NCBI GenBank assembly: GCA_964035795.1
Contig: OZ038322.1
Location: 14,206,711 to 14,270,710 of the forward strand
Length of the DNA stretch: 64,000 nucleotides
Direction: 5' to 3'
From: Pterobdella sp. o SKG-2022
Lineage: Eukaryota > Annelida > Clitellata > Hirudinida > Piscicolidae
The notes beneath the pieces are model-generated. The model was not told where the DNA came from and searched no databases. It worked only from the letters and a program-made list of their open reading frames with translations. Shown in pieces: positions 17,901 through 28,888 of this stretch. Made by a program: the position numbers and the translations under genes. Positions within the stretch are counted from its first letter, which is position 1. The number at the start of each line of letters is the position of its first letter.

Positions 17901-19574
17901 CAGATATTGGACGGACAGATAAAAGAATCTATTATAAGATGAATGCGTTAAGGTTGATTTCAAAAGCATAAAAAACTCAATTATGCCTTGATAAATCTCT
18001 CAAAGAAATGAGAAGGTATGATGGACCCAGATATGAATGACGAATTAAAATAAAAAGGTTAAACTTGAAATAAATGTCTCAATATAACTGTGCTTTGAAG
18101 ATTAATGAAGAATCTTTTAAAGTTGTTAAAACAAAATCCCCTATATAGATGGATGGATGAATGAATAAATAGATGGGTGAATGAATGAATCTTTAGATGT
18201 ATGTATAAACTAACGGATGGATAATAAAATAGATGAACATTTAAATAAGTGGATGGATGGATGTTGAATCTATATAAAAAAACAAATCTACAATAGAACA
18301 AAAAGATGAATAACAGATGGAAAAGCAACAAAAACAATACTCAAACGCAACAAAACATCACCATATTTGTGGCTGGTCTGAGGCATGTCGAGGATCTTTT
18401 CAGGAAACCGTGGGATGTGGCGTCTGCATTGAGGCGATGATGTGGCTGGTGGCGTCTTTGGGGGAACCTTCTGCTTCTCTGAGGGTGTTGTGAGAGAAAC
18501 CTTTTAAAAATAACAAAAAAATAACTATTTTGTTTATTTTTTAAATTGAAACCTCTAGCGTGTTTTAGAGCATTAAATTAATTGTTTTTCGACATTAAAT
18601 CAAAAAAGCTCTACAACACAATCGTTATAAAACAGATACTTGCAGACGAGAAGTTGAGAACCCGAGGGAAAGAAGTGTTAGTCTCAGTCATGAGGTTGAG
18701 CACCTTCTTGCGGTAGTTCACTCTTCTGCAAGGTTTCTCAGACCAAGCATAATACTCATGACGCTGTGAAAACTCCACAAAATGAGGCGGGGAATTTTCG
18801 TTCTGTAGGCAGTAATTATATTATTTCACTATTAGATTACGCTGGCGTTTTGTTGTAAAGGAGTATTTATGATAATATCAATTTTTATATCGCCAAAAAG
18901 GCAACAGATGTGCAAATGCTTAGAGTGTTATACGTTTATTATGGTTTGTTCTCATTCCATATGCATTAAATAGGCTGGAAAAGTGGTGTTTTAAAACTAA
19001 GTCTGAATACTTAATAAATGGGTTATTAGTTTTTCGACTATTTCGAGTACGTAAATACAATTTTTTTTCTCAAGTTTTTCTACCACCAAGTTATTAAATT
19101 TCCATTAAAAATACTTCAAAATATTTGATGCTTGCCACAAATTAAAAAATTCTACGAAAAACTTTCAAACGAGAAAATAAAAACACTCTGAAATTTAAAT
19201 TGTTCTAAAAAATATGTTTCCCCTGCAAAACACAAACCTCTAAATAAAACATTTCCACACACCTGGGCCTCTGCGTTTCCATCTGCATTCTCTTTAGACT
19301 CGTTAAACTGCAGTTTTCGTCTGTTGGTGACAATAAAGTTTGACAAATCTGGGTCAAACAGCCTTCTATTCAGTATAAAACGGTCTGTAGACTGCGATAT
19401 TTGGTTTTCGTCCCTATTTTCAGGCCCAAAAGAGCGGTTCTTTTTGACAAAACTGCTATATGAGAGGTTGCTGTAGCTGAAAGGGGTGCTGGTCGAGGGT
19501 GGGCAGACGGGGGTTTTGAACTCAGAACAAGGTGTTCGTTGTGGAGTTTTGTAAATGTTCACCGGAGTCGCCAT
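8988..19574 (-). CDS. cdc20: Divergent Cdc20/fizzy-type APC/C activator, twelve exons visible, 3' end in the gap
   Basis: Exons in transcript order: 19574-19263, 18802-18640, 18478-18362, 17697-17597, 16065-15943, 15311-15175, 14181-14124, 13940-13877, 13117-13044, 11659-11591, 11262-11200, 9051-8988 (running into the gap). All junctions are GT-AG and phase-compatible, giving 448 residues. Cdc20 proteins bring substrates to the anaphase-promoting complex. The N-terminal tail has a KEN motif at 94-96 and a C-box-like DRFILNR at 64-70. The linker reads RHIPRFPEKILD, the usual entry to the propeller, followed by NIMDWS. Later blades contain AWCPWQ (386-391), which is the Cdc20 rather than the Cdh1 wording, then GLLKVWKRKKY and CLTWAISHKELITGH. 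Middle blades are eroded: the HHDVR-type segment reads FKMDVQ. The last blade and the C-terminal Ile-Arg tail are not visible. It may be a specialised paralogue. Confidence 0.88.
10440..10705 (-). repeat. Dispersed repeat family, copy A
   Basis: On the minus strand this aligns over about 270 bp with copies at 16720-17005 (-) and 27380-27660 (+). Shared landmarks are the start around GTAACTGRG with a nearby GACAGCAGTCGG, and an inner block TTGTCAAYWAG after a run that reads TTTGGCAGTTTGC in the other copies. Identity is clearly below that of a recent duplicate. It lies in an intron of the Cdc20-like gene. No terminal repeats or open frame were found, so its class is unknown. Confidence 0.6.
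14605..14685 (-). repeat. tRNA-derived sequence (SINE head or tRNA pseudogene)
   Basis: On the minus strand an A-box-like TTGTTCAGCTGTT is followed by a seven-base loop CTTATCA and by GGGTTCGATCCC, a very good B box, at tRNA-like spacing. Stems are imperfect and the acceptor arm does not pair well, so this is unlikely to be a working tRNA. It aligns with the minus-strand element at 20278-20350. It lies in intron 6 of the Cdc20-like gene. Confidence 0.45.
16720..17005 (-). repeat. Dispersed repeat family, copy B
   Basis: The minus strand carries GTGTCTCAGTAACTGAGGT at the start and TTTGGCAGTTTGCC, TTGTCAACTAGGAT and CCAAATGGCA further on. These match copy C at 27380-27660 in order and spacing. 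The fragment happens to have a 101-codon open frame, but the frame is not kept in the other copies. It lies in intron 4 of the Cdc20-like gene. Confidence 0.7.
17701..17900. repeat. Degenerate (TGGA)n / GGTG-rich tandem repeat
   Basis: About 200 bp of drifting GGTGGATGAGTGGG-type sequence on the plus strand, immediately upstream (in transcript terms) of exon 4 of the Cdc20-like gene. In the sense of that gene it is a C/A- and C/T-rich tract leading into the acceptor. A similar TGGA-rich patch lies at 18150-18265. Confidence 0.8.
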
Positions 19575-20277
19575 TTTGAATTTTGGGTTAACAAGTTAAA
19601 TGGTATAACGAATATAATATTAAAACAAAAAATTAAAACGAATATAATATAAAAAAAGTTGAAACAAATAAAATATTGAAAAGAATAAAAATGTGAAGTT
19701 TTAATCACATAAAACAAAATTGAAACGATTGAGAAGATTAGTTTTATATAGACTACAACCACTCCTAACTTTATTTTTCTTGGTTTATTGCCCTTCCTAC
19801 TAAATTACTGGGTATAATTGCCCGGATTACAATATAAACTATCGAAATTTGAATAGCCCTGTGTTGCTTTAAAGGACTTTTGAAAGTTTAAATTTTTTTG
19901 AATTTTTTATGGTTGAAAAATGATAGGTATCAAACAAACAGTCTGAATTAACAATCTCTATTTGTAACAATTTTTCAAAACTTCACAGCTTCAGGTTTCA
20001 GTCTGAAAAGGTAACTATATTGTTTCAAAAGCTAATGGTTCTATGGTGGTGTGTGTATGAAAGGATTCTCAGGGTTTGGATAATTCCTTAATGAAAAAAA
20101 CCTTATTTGACTTGGTGTATTTGTTTGTTTAATAACAAAACTGGAAATATTCACACTTTTGAAATTTCTTTTGAAAAATTTAAATTTGTATTTAATAGCA
20201 CTTTTAAGTATACTCTAAAACGCTTGCAACAAGTTTAATGAGACGAAAACAGAGTGGAACAGCTAATAATTGTGAGC

Positions 20278-20350
20278 TCAACACGAGATCGAACCTGACA
20301 ATTTTAGATCATAAGTCTAATACTCTACAAAATTAGTTATACGTCCAATG
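20278..20350 (-). repeat. tRNA-derived sequence (SINE head or tRNA pseudogene)
   Basis: On the minus strand: TAACTAATTTTGTAGAG (A-box-like), then TTAGA-CTTATGA-TCTAA, a good five-pair anticodon stem with TAT in the anticodon place, then CAGGTTCGATCTCG (B box). The acceptor stem is poor. It shares layout and several words with the element at 14605-14685, suggesting one family. Confidence 0.5.
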
Positions 20351-20516
20351 CTATAAAAATTCTAAACATAAAACCAAGTAAAAAATATTTATTCATAAAA
20401 GGCTTATAAATAGGAAAATACAGCGCGAATATGAATTAATCACAAATGAGCCAGAGAAGACAATGAGAGACCACTAAGCAAACACGTCTAGAGGGGACAA
20501 AAGACAGACATTAAAA

Positions 20517-20580
20517 GGGGCCATGGCTTAAGATGGCCCCATAAGGATTTGAGATTTTAATTTCGATTCCCTGCCACTTC
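20517..20580 (+). repeat. tRNA-like element with a perfect 8-bp hairpin
   Basis: GGGGCCAT and ATGGCCCC at 20517-20540 form a perfect stem around an eight-base loop. The same segment contains TGGCTTAAGATGG, a close match to the Pol III A box, and about 30 bases later TTTCGATTCC, a B-box match. This fits a decayed tRNA or the head of a tRNA-derived SINE. Confidence 0.35.
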
Positions 20581-23493
20581 ACTTCTTAAACTGTTTTGTT
20601 TGTACATTGTTTGGGCTTGACTGGTGGGTGGTGATGCTTCAGTGTGAAGTTTAACCTATTTAAAATGTAGTTTTGTATATAAAATAAATTTATCTGAATA
20701 CGTCATATTTTGAAACTGTAAAAAAATTGAAAAAAAAATTTTTTTTAAACTTTTGAAGTCTATCACCAAATTTTTCTTGAAATTCTGAAAACTTAAATCA
20801 AGGGAAAGTGTCTGCAATTGAATGCAAATGCCGCACTTTTGGCTTCTTATTTATCTCTTCTGATTCCATTGGAGGGTTGAAAAAGTTTATTGGCTTCTAC
20901 ATCTTCAAATTTTTCTCTCTTAAGAAAGTTTTACAAGATTTAAGCTGTTTTTTAGTTGTTTTAAACAGATACAATAAAAATTGAAAAAAAATGGTTTATT
21001 TTTAGTAAACCGTAAAGCTTGAAGCGACTCAAGTTTAATGAATTTATCTGTGATGGTGTCTGATCATTATATTTGATTTCATTTGAGTTATTGGGTGGTT
21101 GTGGTGGGATCTTGTTGGTTGTGGAAAAAAGGATTAGATGAGTTGTGGTGGGAGTTGGTTAGATTAGAGTAGGGGTTAGATGGGTTGTGGTGAAAAACAG
21201 CCGTTTAGGATGTAGTGTTGTTAGCAACGCAAATTTAATGATTTGAGTGTAGATATAGAGATAGGATAAAAATATAAATTTCAAGATTATGTGGCCTACA
21301 TAAAATTATAAAATAGATTTTAAAAGTTTTTATTGGATGAAAATGTTTATATATGAGAGCAATAAAGTTAAACCTACGTCTCTATGTATAGAACTCAAAA
21401 TATAAATATACAATTATATACAAACACGCAAAGATTAATGTGTAGTTAAATACAAACATCGAAGAATTGGCGTGTAATTATGTACAAACATAAAAAACTC
21501 AATTCATAGCATTCATAAATATAACTTTTCCACTTTTTAAAGACATTTCGATGGGCTTAAAAAACTGTAACATTTCAACGTCGATTTATGAGTGTTTCAG
21601 TTTAGATGCAAAAACCATCTATAAATTAGTGTTTTCCCTGTATAATTGAATACAAATATACACCAAATGCATGGTAAGTTTTACTTTTTCATTTTAAATT
21701 CATATAGACCATTGTTTACAGATACTGCAACCTGCATTAGAGGCGCTTTGATACAAGCTTAAATGGTTATCAATTGATGTTTTTGAGGTTTTGGTGCAAT
21801 GGATGTCTGTGTGCTTTCTTCTTGTTAAATTTTTCACGTTTTTGGGTGCTCTTTGTTTTCAACTATCTTTTTCTTTACCCATCTTACAACTCATGCACTT
21901 TGTTTCATTTTTTAGTTTTTATCATTTTCCAATTTTTGTGTTTTGGTTTCGAGTGAAACTTCAAATGCTGATAAGAAGAATGACATTTTTTTTGTTTGGT
22001 ACGATTTTTTTTCTATTTATAACTTTTATGTTGAAATCTTTTTCAAAACTACCCAGAAACTGGGAAAAAGTTTTCTATTTTGTTTAATCTACCCAGCCAT
22101 TTTTAGCGCTTATATTTTCGTTTTATTTTTTTTCGATTTTTTTTGTTTGACTTAATATTATTATTGTTATTATATTTTAAACTGATATGATTGTTTAATT
22201 TTTTTTTCAGATTGAGCATATTAGACTTTGTTTCGAGTACCATTCAGTTTTATTATTTTTATTATTTTATTATTTTTTGTTTATTATTGTTTTTATTGTT
22301 ATTTACTGATCTTGGTACTATTTTTGTCTTTATTTTGCTATATTTGTATTCTTAGCAATGAACTTGAAGTTTTTGTATTATAATGAATCAGAGCTTTGGA
22401 AATTGTATTCATCAAAAAAAAAATTTTCAAATTTTTCGTTAAAAAGGAAGTCTTTTGAAACTTTTCTTTCATCATAAAGTGACTTGATTATGATGAAAAA
22501 AATTTGAATATAACTTTAAATATTGATGAAACTAAAAAAAATAAAATAATCATAAAAAAATAGAAGAAATATTAAAAAATTATTCAACTCAAAACAAAAA
22601 ATAATCTTTTACACAATCCTAATAAAAATTTTCAACAGTCCTGAAAAGATTCACAAAAAAAATCAAAATAAAGAAAAAAAAATAGTGAAAACCTCATAGA
22701 ACACCAAACAAAGGTGTTTGCCATGATGCGATGTTGACAAAAAATTCAGACTGTTCTTGGGGCTTTGATGCTCGAGTTTTGCCGCTTACTAATTCATTAT
22801 TTTTGTTAGCTATATTTTTTCAGATTAAATTATTTTGTTTATTATAGTTTATTATCTTGTTATTTCCTTTAATTTTTATGTCACTTCATGAATAAATTTC
22901 GTACATTTGTTCAAAGAATTGAAAAAAAACCATAACATCTTATAGATCTTTAATTTCATGATAGTTAATACACTAATGTTTTGTGGAACAGTTATGAAGA
23001 CTCAAGCTTACTAGGTTATCACTGTCTATCATGTGGTTTACCAAGTTTTCATTCAAATTTATTTAACATATTTTGCATGAGTTAATTATACATTTTTCAA
23101 ATAAGTTCATTATACCTTGTCTTATGGTAAGGCCATACTTAGCGAAAATTATAGTTTAATTTTCATTAAATGTATTAAAATTTCTCAAATTGATGTTCTA
23201 TAGATAATACAAACTCATTCCATTTTTTCTTAATTTGTTTCACTATAATATAATAACAATTGTAACACGACTCTATCAGAACACTCCCTATACCTCCAAT
23301 CACAGATGATTGATCCAACATTGGAAAACTTGAACCCTCACCACCATAAAACACCACACAATAGACACACGCGTAGTGATAATAAGTCAAGAGATAAAAA
23401 ACAGAAGCATAAACAATGCTTAAATATTAAATGCATACAATAATTTATAAAACATGTGAATGTCAAGAACACGATAAATCAGGTCACCTCTGA

Positions 23494-23570
23494 AAGCCCC
23501 TATAGCTCAATGGTTGAGCGTTAGTCTAATTATCTGAAGGTACCGTGTTCAATCCCGCGTGGGCCGACAG
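23494..23570 (+). repeat. tRNA-like element (SINE head or degenerate tRNA)
   Basis: A GCCCC start is followed by TAGCTCAATGGTTGAGCG (a well-formed D arm and A box), a loop CTAATTA with AAT in the anticodon place, and GTGTTCAATCCCGCG (T arm and B box). GGGC closes against the 5' GCCC. The anticodon stem has a mismatch. The sequence continues without a Pol III T-run, so a SINE head is as likely as a tRNA gene. Confidence 0.5.
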
Positions 23571-24556
23571 TTAGCATCTGCTCCACAGTGTGTTTTCACC
23601 AGGTTAATTTTGTAGCGAGCGCTTTGATCTGTAAGGAAAAGCTCTTTATAAATACAGTTGATCTTTTTGTTTTGACACAAAGCTTTTCGACATGTTTCAT
23701 AACATTTTGGGAAAAGTTTAAACTAATTGAATGTAACATGAAGCTTCCTCTATCGAAGAAAACAAACACATGCTCTCAGCAACAACACAAAGCTTGGAGA
23801 TGTAAGGTTTTCTCATAAAAAGCTTTGCTATTTTGCTTTCAATAAAACCTCGAGCGGTCTCTTTCAATGGTGCCCTTCAGTTCATTTTTTCTCTAAATTT
23901 TTAATATTTGATACAATAAACAACGACATAATGAAAAAAGTGGTTTTGAAAAATATTCTTCATTATCAAGTGATGAACAGTAGAACAATATATTTTAAAT
24001 ACATATAAAAAATACTGTAGAAATTGACTCAATTTAAAGGAATTTATTTGCACTAATGTTTGACCATTATATTTGATTTGATTTGACCCCTGAAAACGTA
24101 TTGTCAAGCTATTATTGTTTTTTCAAAATTAAAATTCTTGAAGCTACTATTATCTATTGAAGATTTTAATGAAATTGATTGCGTTTTATAAAATATAGAA
24201 GATTCTAAAAATTTATATTTTTTCATGTTCAAACGTTATCACCACAAAAAGAATTGAACCGTTAAGTAAATAATTAAACAAAACGAGAAAAATACTTATT
24301 AACGTCGAGATTCATAATGTGAGTAGCAAAACGAGATTTTTAAACTATAACCTACATACACCAACACAACATTAAGATAAATCCTCAAGGGCTTCAAAAA
24401 TAAACTAAAAAACTTAACGTTCAACACACCAATAACACTATATAGGAACAAATATGAATATGCAAAGACGTATAAACATACATTAAATTTCACACGCATA
24501 TAAATCTATATATAATATATAAACTCGATTGTATACACACATACGCAAACACACAG

Positions 24557-24632
24557 ACTGATTTAAATAGCAGATGGTAAGAAGAGTGGAGTTGAGCGTT
24601 GCAATTTTGAGACTCAAGTGAAGTTAACGTCG
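24557..24632 (+). other. Candidate non-coding (5' UTR) exon
   Basis: A short segment of more balanced composition is bounded by a CA-rich tract ending in CACACAG and by a consensus donor GGTGAGTG. All three frames contain stops, so it cannot be an internal coding exon. It could be a 5' untranslated exon of the globin gene, whose first coding exon also starts right behind an acceptor-like CTCTCAG. Splice signals are the only evidence. Confidence 0.3.
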
Positions 24633-25733
24633 GTGAGTGTTTTGTTGTTTAATAAAAAATGTCCACAATTTAAGTTATGTTTTGTACCTTATTAATGAAA
24701 AATCCTAGATAGGTATTATCTTAACTATAAAAATTTTTTATATTATTCAAGAAAGATTTAAGCTCGATTATAATTATTTTTTGTGAAATGAGTCCAAGTT
24801 ATTTATGATATCATATGAAGGGAGTCTTGAGGATGAAATTCCGATAACAAGAGTCCAAACTGATAGAACTGAAACTTAAACTTTTAAAACTATGCTTTTC
24901 AATAAAAATTTTATGAATATATATTATGTAAGAATATCGATATAAAATAAAAAAATTCACATAAATATTGAAGGAATTTTGAGAAAATTATAAAAATAAA
25001 AACTTGAAATATATATTATGATAATTAATTATGACGTCATAATAGAAATGAAATGGTTGAATGAATTTAAAATTCAATGTTTTAAACGTCAGTTAATTTA
25101 TGTATTAATTTTCTAAACGGAAGTTTTGAATTTGAACATTAGTTAAGCCAAATAGTTTATTTATAAAGTTCAAATTTGTTTTTACAAATGTAACATCATA
25201 AACTAGTTTTTCTTTAGTTTATATGATTATGTTCTCATTGTATACCGTTTTCAATTGATAGATGGGATGATTTCTCAAAGGAATCTTTCTCATGCTTGTT
25301 ACTTTCATTCTCAAAATGTTTCTCTATTGTATTTAGTGATGCCCTCTACTTATAATCTTCACCATTCAACATGTTATTTCAAGTATCAATTAGTCTACCA
25401 ATAAATGAATTAAAATACGCAAAGTTTAAATGAGAGAAATATGTTGAAGCTATTAGTAATACTAAGTTACATTATAAAAGTGAGCTTGATATCTAGACGA
25501 AATTAGCCAATACGAGGAAGTCAATAACAAATGTAAGTGAACTTTTGAGAGTTTGAGAAGCATTGAGAATCTAAAAGCATTAGGAGTTTTATTTCTGATC
25601 AATGTGTTAGCAAGGACATGATGCTAGGAAACTTTGACAACTTTTATCAAGTTTAAGAACTTTGAGAATTATTATGAACTTTCAAAACTTTTGAAATTTT
25701 CAAGAAGTTTCAGAAGTTTCAAGAAATTTTTAA

Positions 25734-25803
25734 TTCTTTGACACAATCAAATCCTTTTTATTGATTCTTTGACACAATCAAATCTTTTTTATTGATTCTT
25801 TGG
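25734..25803. repeat. 31-bp tandem duplication
   Basis: Two nearly identical 31-bp units beginning TTCTTTGACACAATC (25734-25764 and 25765-25795) are followed by the first eight bases of a third unit. They differ by one base. Confidence 0.9.
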
Positions 25804-26854
25804 CACTTACCAAATGATTCTAAAACCCAATCAACAACTGGATTCGTGATGTCATAAAAATCAGTTTAAGGCGAAGGTCATTTAAGGTCATCTGATGAGT
25901 TGTGGTGATGTATTTATGATTTTTATGTTTATAAAAAGATCTTCAAAAGTTTGAATCCAGCATGAAATTAATTTTGTTCTGAGAAAAAATCTTCTGGAAT
26001 AGTTATCGAAAAAGGTTATTTCGAGAATAAACATTAAGAAGATTATAACGTATCATGAAGTTCTAAAAATGCTTTGAAGCCTTTTAGCAACTGAACCTTT
26101 AAAACTATTAAACAAATTGATCTTTGAAGCAATTAAATCTCAAACCATCAATGTTTTGATTGGAAACCTTATTTGGAACCTCGCTGAGTGCAACATAATC
26201 ATAAATCTTTTGCAGCATTGAACGTCTTGTGGGGAAGTTGCTCTCATTGGATCCATTGAAACATTCAATTGAAAGGAAAGATTTCCAGTGCAAACAAGCA
26301 TATCACAGCATCTGAATAAATCGCTTTTAAGGCGTTAAAGATCTCCAACAAAAACTCTAAAAACATTTGTCAGAACTTTCTTATAACTTCTATGAAATGT
26401 GGTGGATTGATGAAGAGATGGACATAATTGAAAAAGATATAGATTGAATTTTGATAATTGAAAAAAACTAAAATAAAACTAAGATTTTACAAGCTAATTT
26501 GCAATTTAACTAAAAACCGAAAAAAAATCAGAAAAACCTGATTAGGAAAGTTCAAGAAGCAAATAAGTTAAAAGTGAAATGGCAACAAATCTCAGCTGCC
26601 GACTCAAATTATCGTTGAGCATGCGTTGTCATCATGGCCATAAAATACATACTTAACACTAAAAAAAGAATTCTGAAACATTAACTTTTTAGAGACATCT
26701 TAAATTTACTTATGAATAATATTTGAAAATTTTTTACGTCGAATTATGAAAGAATTTTAGTAAATTTATTGATCAAAATAAATAGCTATAATTTTCGATA
26801 AGTTTAGCCTCATCATAAAACATTAGAAACATATCTGAAACATTATAACTTCAA

Positions 26855-26973
26855 ATGTCTCTAGCAAACTATTCCATCCTTCATTATTCACATGTACGCG
26901 ATGAAAAGTACAAGGTAAAGGTCATGGAAGTCGAAGATTTCACTAGTTACCCATTGTTTGGCAGACTGGTGTT
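26855..26973 (+). CDS. Candidate short first coding exon, unknown protein
   Basis: From an ATG in an acceptable context (CAAATGT), 39 codons read MSLANYS...RDEKYKVKVMEVED...PLFGRLV with a composition unlike the AT-rich surroundings. A stop follows immediately, but just before it lies a good donor, GTT|GTGAGG, in phase 2. No downstream exon in this phase was found: the globin first exon starts its own frame. I do not recognise the peptide. It could be chance. Confidence 0.2.
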
Positions 26974-27379
26974 GTGAGGTTGACTACAGTATGATTTGTT
27001 GCCATGTTTGCTATGAAAATTTATTAAATACTTTTTTCTTAAGAAAAGAGTTTCTTTACCTTATTAATATAATAAATCAAAAATAAATAGAAAAAATAAA
27101 GATACTTTCGATAGACTCAACCTCTTCATAAAACACACAAATTTAATTATCCACTCAGAGAGAATGAGAATAATATTATTGTCACATGTGTCCTACTCTA
27201 GATCAATATAACAGCACTTGCTCAAACAAAACCTCTACCCTCTATGATTAATTGAGTGGAAACATGTATAAATGCGTGTGCAGTTTATTCTTCCTATCAG
27301 TTGTTTCCAGGGTACAATAAATGACTATTATTAAAATTTTTCTTTATATAGCGCCAAAGAAGAGAAGTTTTATTAAGCT

Positions 27380-27660
27380 TCTTAGATTATACTGTTGAAT
27401 GTGTCTCTGTAACTGAGGTTGACAGCAGTCGGTCTGCATTATTGGCACTACTAATCGTAATTTTCAAAATAACCCATTTCGATTCAAAAAATTTGTTTTA
27501 GGCTGTCAACTCTAAATTATTGGATTCAAGATTCCTTGTTTCCACACTTTGGCAGTTTGCTTCGCCATTGTCAACAAGAATCATCCGCTCAGCCAAATGA
27601 CAAAAAATCAGTTTTTCGATACTTGCTATTTGAGTCTATTGTTATCAAGGTTTCAACAGA
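27380..27660 (+). repeat. Dispersed repeat family, copy C
   Basis: Same family as 10440-10705 and 16720-17005, in the opposite orientation. It has GTGTCTCTGTAACTGAGGT, GACAGCAGTCGG, TTTGGCAGTTTGC and TTGTCAACAAGAATCATC in the same order. GGCGC-like bases (ATAGCGCC) lie about 35 bases before it. A 74-codon open frame inside is not conserved in the other copies. Confidence 0.7.
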
Positions 27661-28768
27661 AAAGCAGTCTTCAAATGTAGGCGCTACAATGAGCTATGAG
27701 CGTTATTATGTGCAGTTGGAGGTCGATGACCGTGAAGGTAATGAAGCATATGAATATTAATTGTTGTATATACATGTGGTTATTTGACATTTGAAAACAC
27801 TAATGTTACAATGTGTGTTGAATATCTGTAACTTAGATAATAATGTCTACTTAAATAGCTTGGGAAAAAAATAAATTCAAAATATATATCTAAATACACG
27901 GACTATAAACTTGTTTCTAAATTTTTTTGAATTACAAGGATAATAACAATAAATAATGATAAACCGGGAGCAAAAATCGATAGGTTCCATTAGTGGATGA
28001 TGTTTTAAATGCATTTTGGTCCACCAGTTGATTGATGTGTGTTTTTGAGAAAGACTGATATTATAAATTAACAATTGTTTTGCAAACACTTTATTGTCTT
28101 GTGTATACATATCCATCATAAATGAAATAATAAAACTTAAAGTTTGTTTCTCTTAATAAAATGTAGAGATAAGAAAGCTTCCATGCTTTACGGCATCGTC
28201 TGGGTCTCATAATAAAGCACCTGCCACAAAGAATCCTTTGTTTATGCCAATAAATACAAAACTTAAAACTAGTGCTTTCTGTTCTTTTCAAAATAACTTC
28301 TCTACCAGCCCACTATCACTTATCTAGCTACAAGCACATCTACATAATGTGTTTTTTACAATTTCTCAACCACAAACTCATCCCAGTGGGTTCTGGTTAA
28401 AATTTTTCAACTCAAGAAAATATTACTTGAAAGATTCAACAAAAGGGATGATCAAAAAGATTAATTTTTTGAAATTCATATAATTCTTTTTATACACAAG
28501 TGCATCTTACTATCAATTATAATTTTTTACTGAGCATACAAATATTTATATTAGAATTGATAACCGATGAGGTATTTTTAAAATTTTGATGTCAAGAGGC
28601 TGAAAACCATCAATCTTTTTGACAACTTTAAAGTGTGATTTGTTGCACTGTTCAAAGAAATGGAAAAATTCCAATAAAAACGAAATAAAAACATGGAAAT
28701 TTTGTTTTTTGATTTTCGCCAAAAGTTTTTCTCAATTAAAAGAAGCATAAATCAGCGATAATAGCAGA

Positions 28769-28888
28769 CATAAACAACATGCCAACAGTCACAACATCAC
28801 TTTCAACATATCAACAAACACAACATCACATTGTCGTCATATCAACATCTACAACATCACTGTTTGAACACATCAACATTCAACACCC
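28769..28888. repeat. Degenerate 31-bp tandem repeat, CA-rich
   Basis: About four drifting copies of a unit resembling CATATCAACAWCTACAACAT, with spacing near 31 bp. No coding potential. Confidence 0.75.

Larger units (their letters stand above)
19575..24556. other. Intergenic region upstream of the Cdc20-like gene
   Basis: AT-rich, with no supported protein-coding exon on either strand. It contains two tRNA-like elements (20278-20350 and 20517-20580), a G/T-rich tract at 21090-21200, and a third tRNA-like element at 23494-23570. A motif of about 60 bp around 21030-21090 recurs with changes at 24020-24090 (shared ATTATATTTGATT and flanks). The open frames at 21774-22155 are T-rich hydrophobic runs with no family signal. 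Confidence 0.5.

Noticed and set aside
18362..18490. Using the acceptor at AAAAG before GTTTCTCTC for Cdc20-like exon 3
   Set aside because: It puts the exon out of phase with exon 2 or meets a stop. The acceptor CACCCTCAG, 12 bases later, has a pyrimidine tract and the right phase.
28769..28888. Possible CRISPR-like array of roughly 31-bp units
   Set aside because: The units are contiguous and drifting, with no spacers, in a clearly eukaryotic context. It is a simple tandem repeat.
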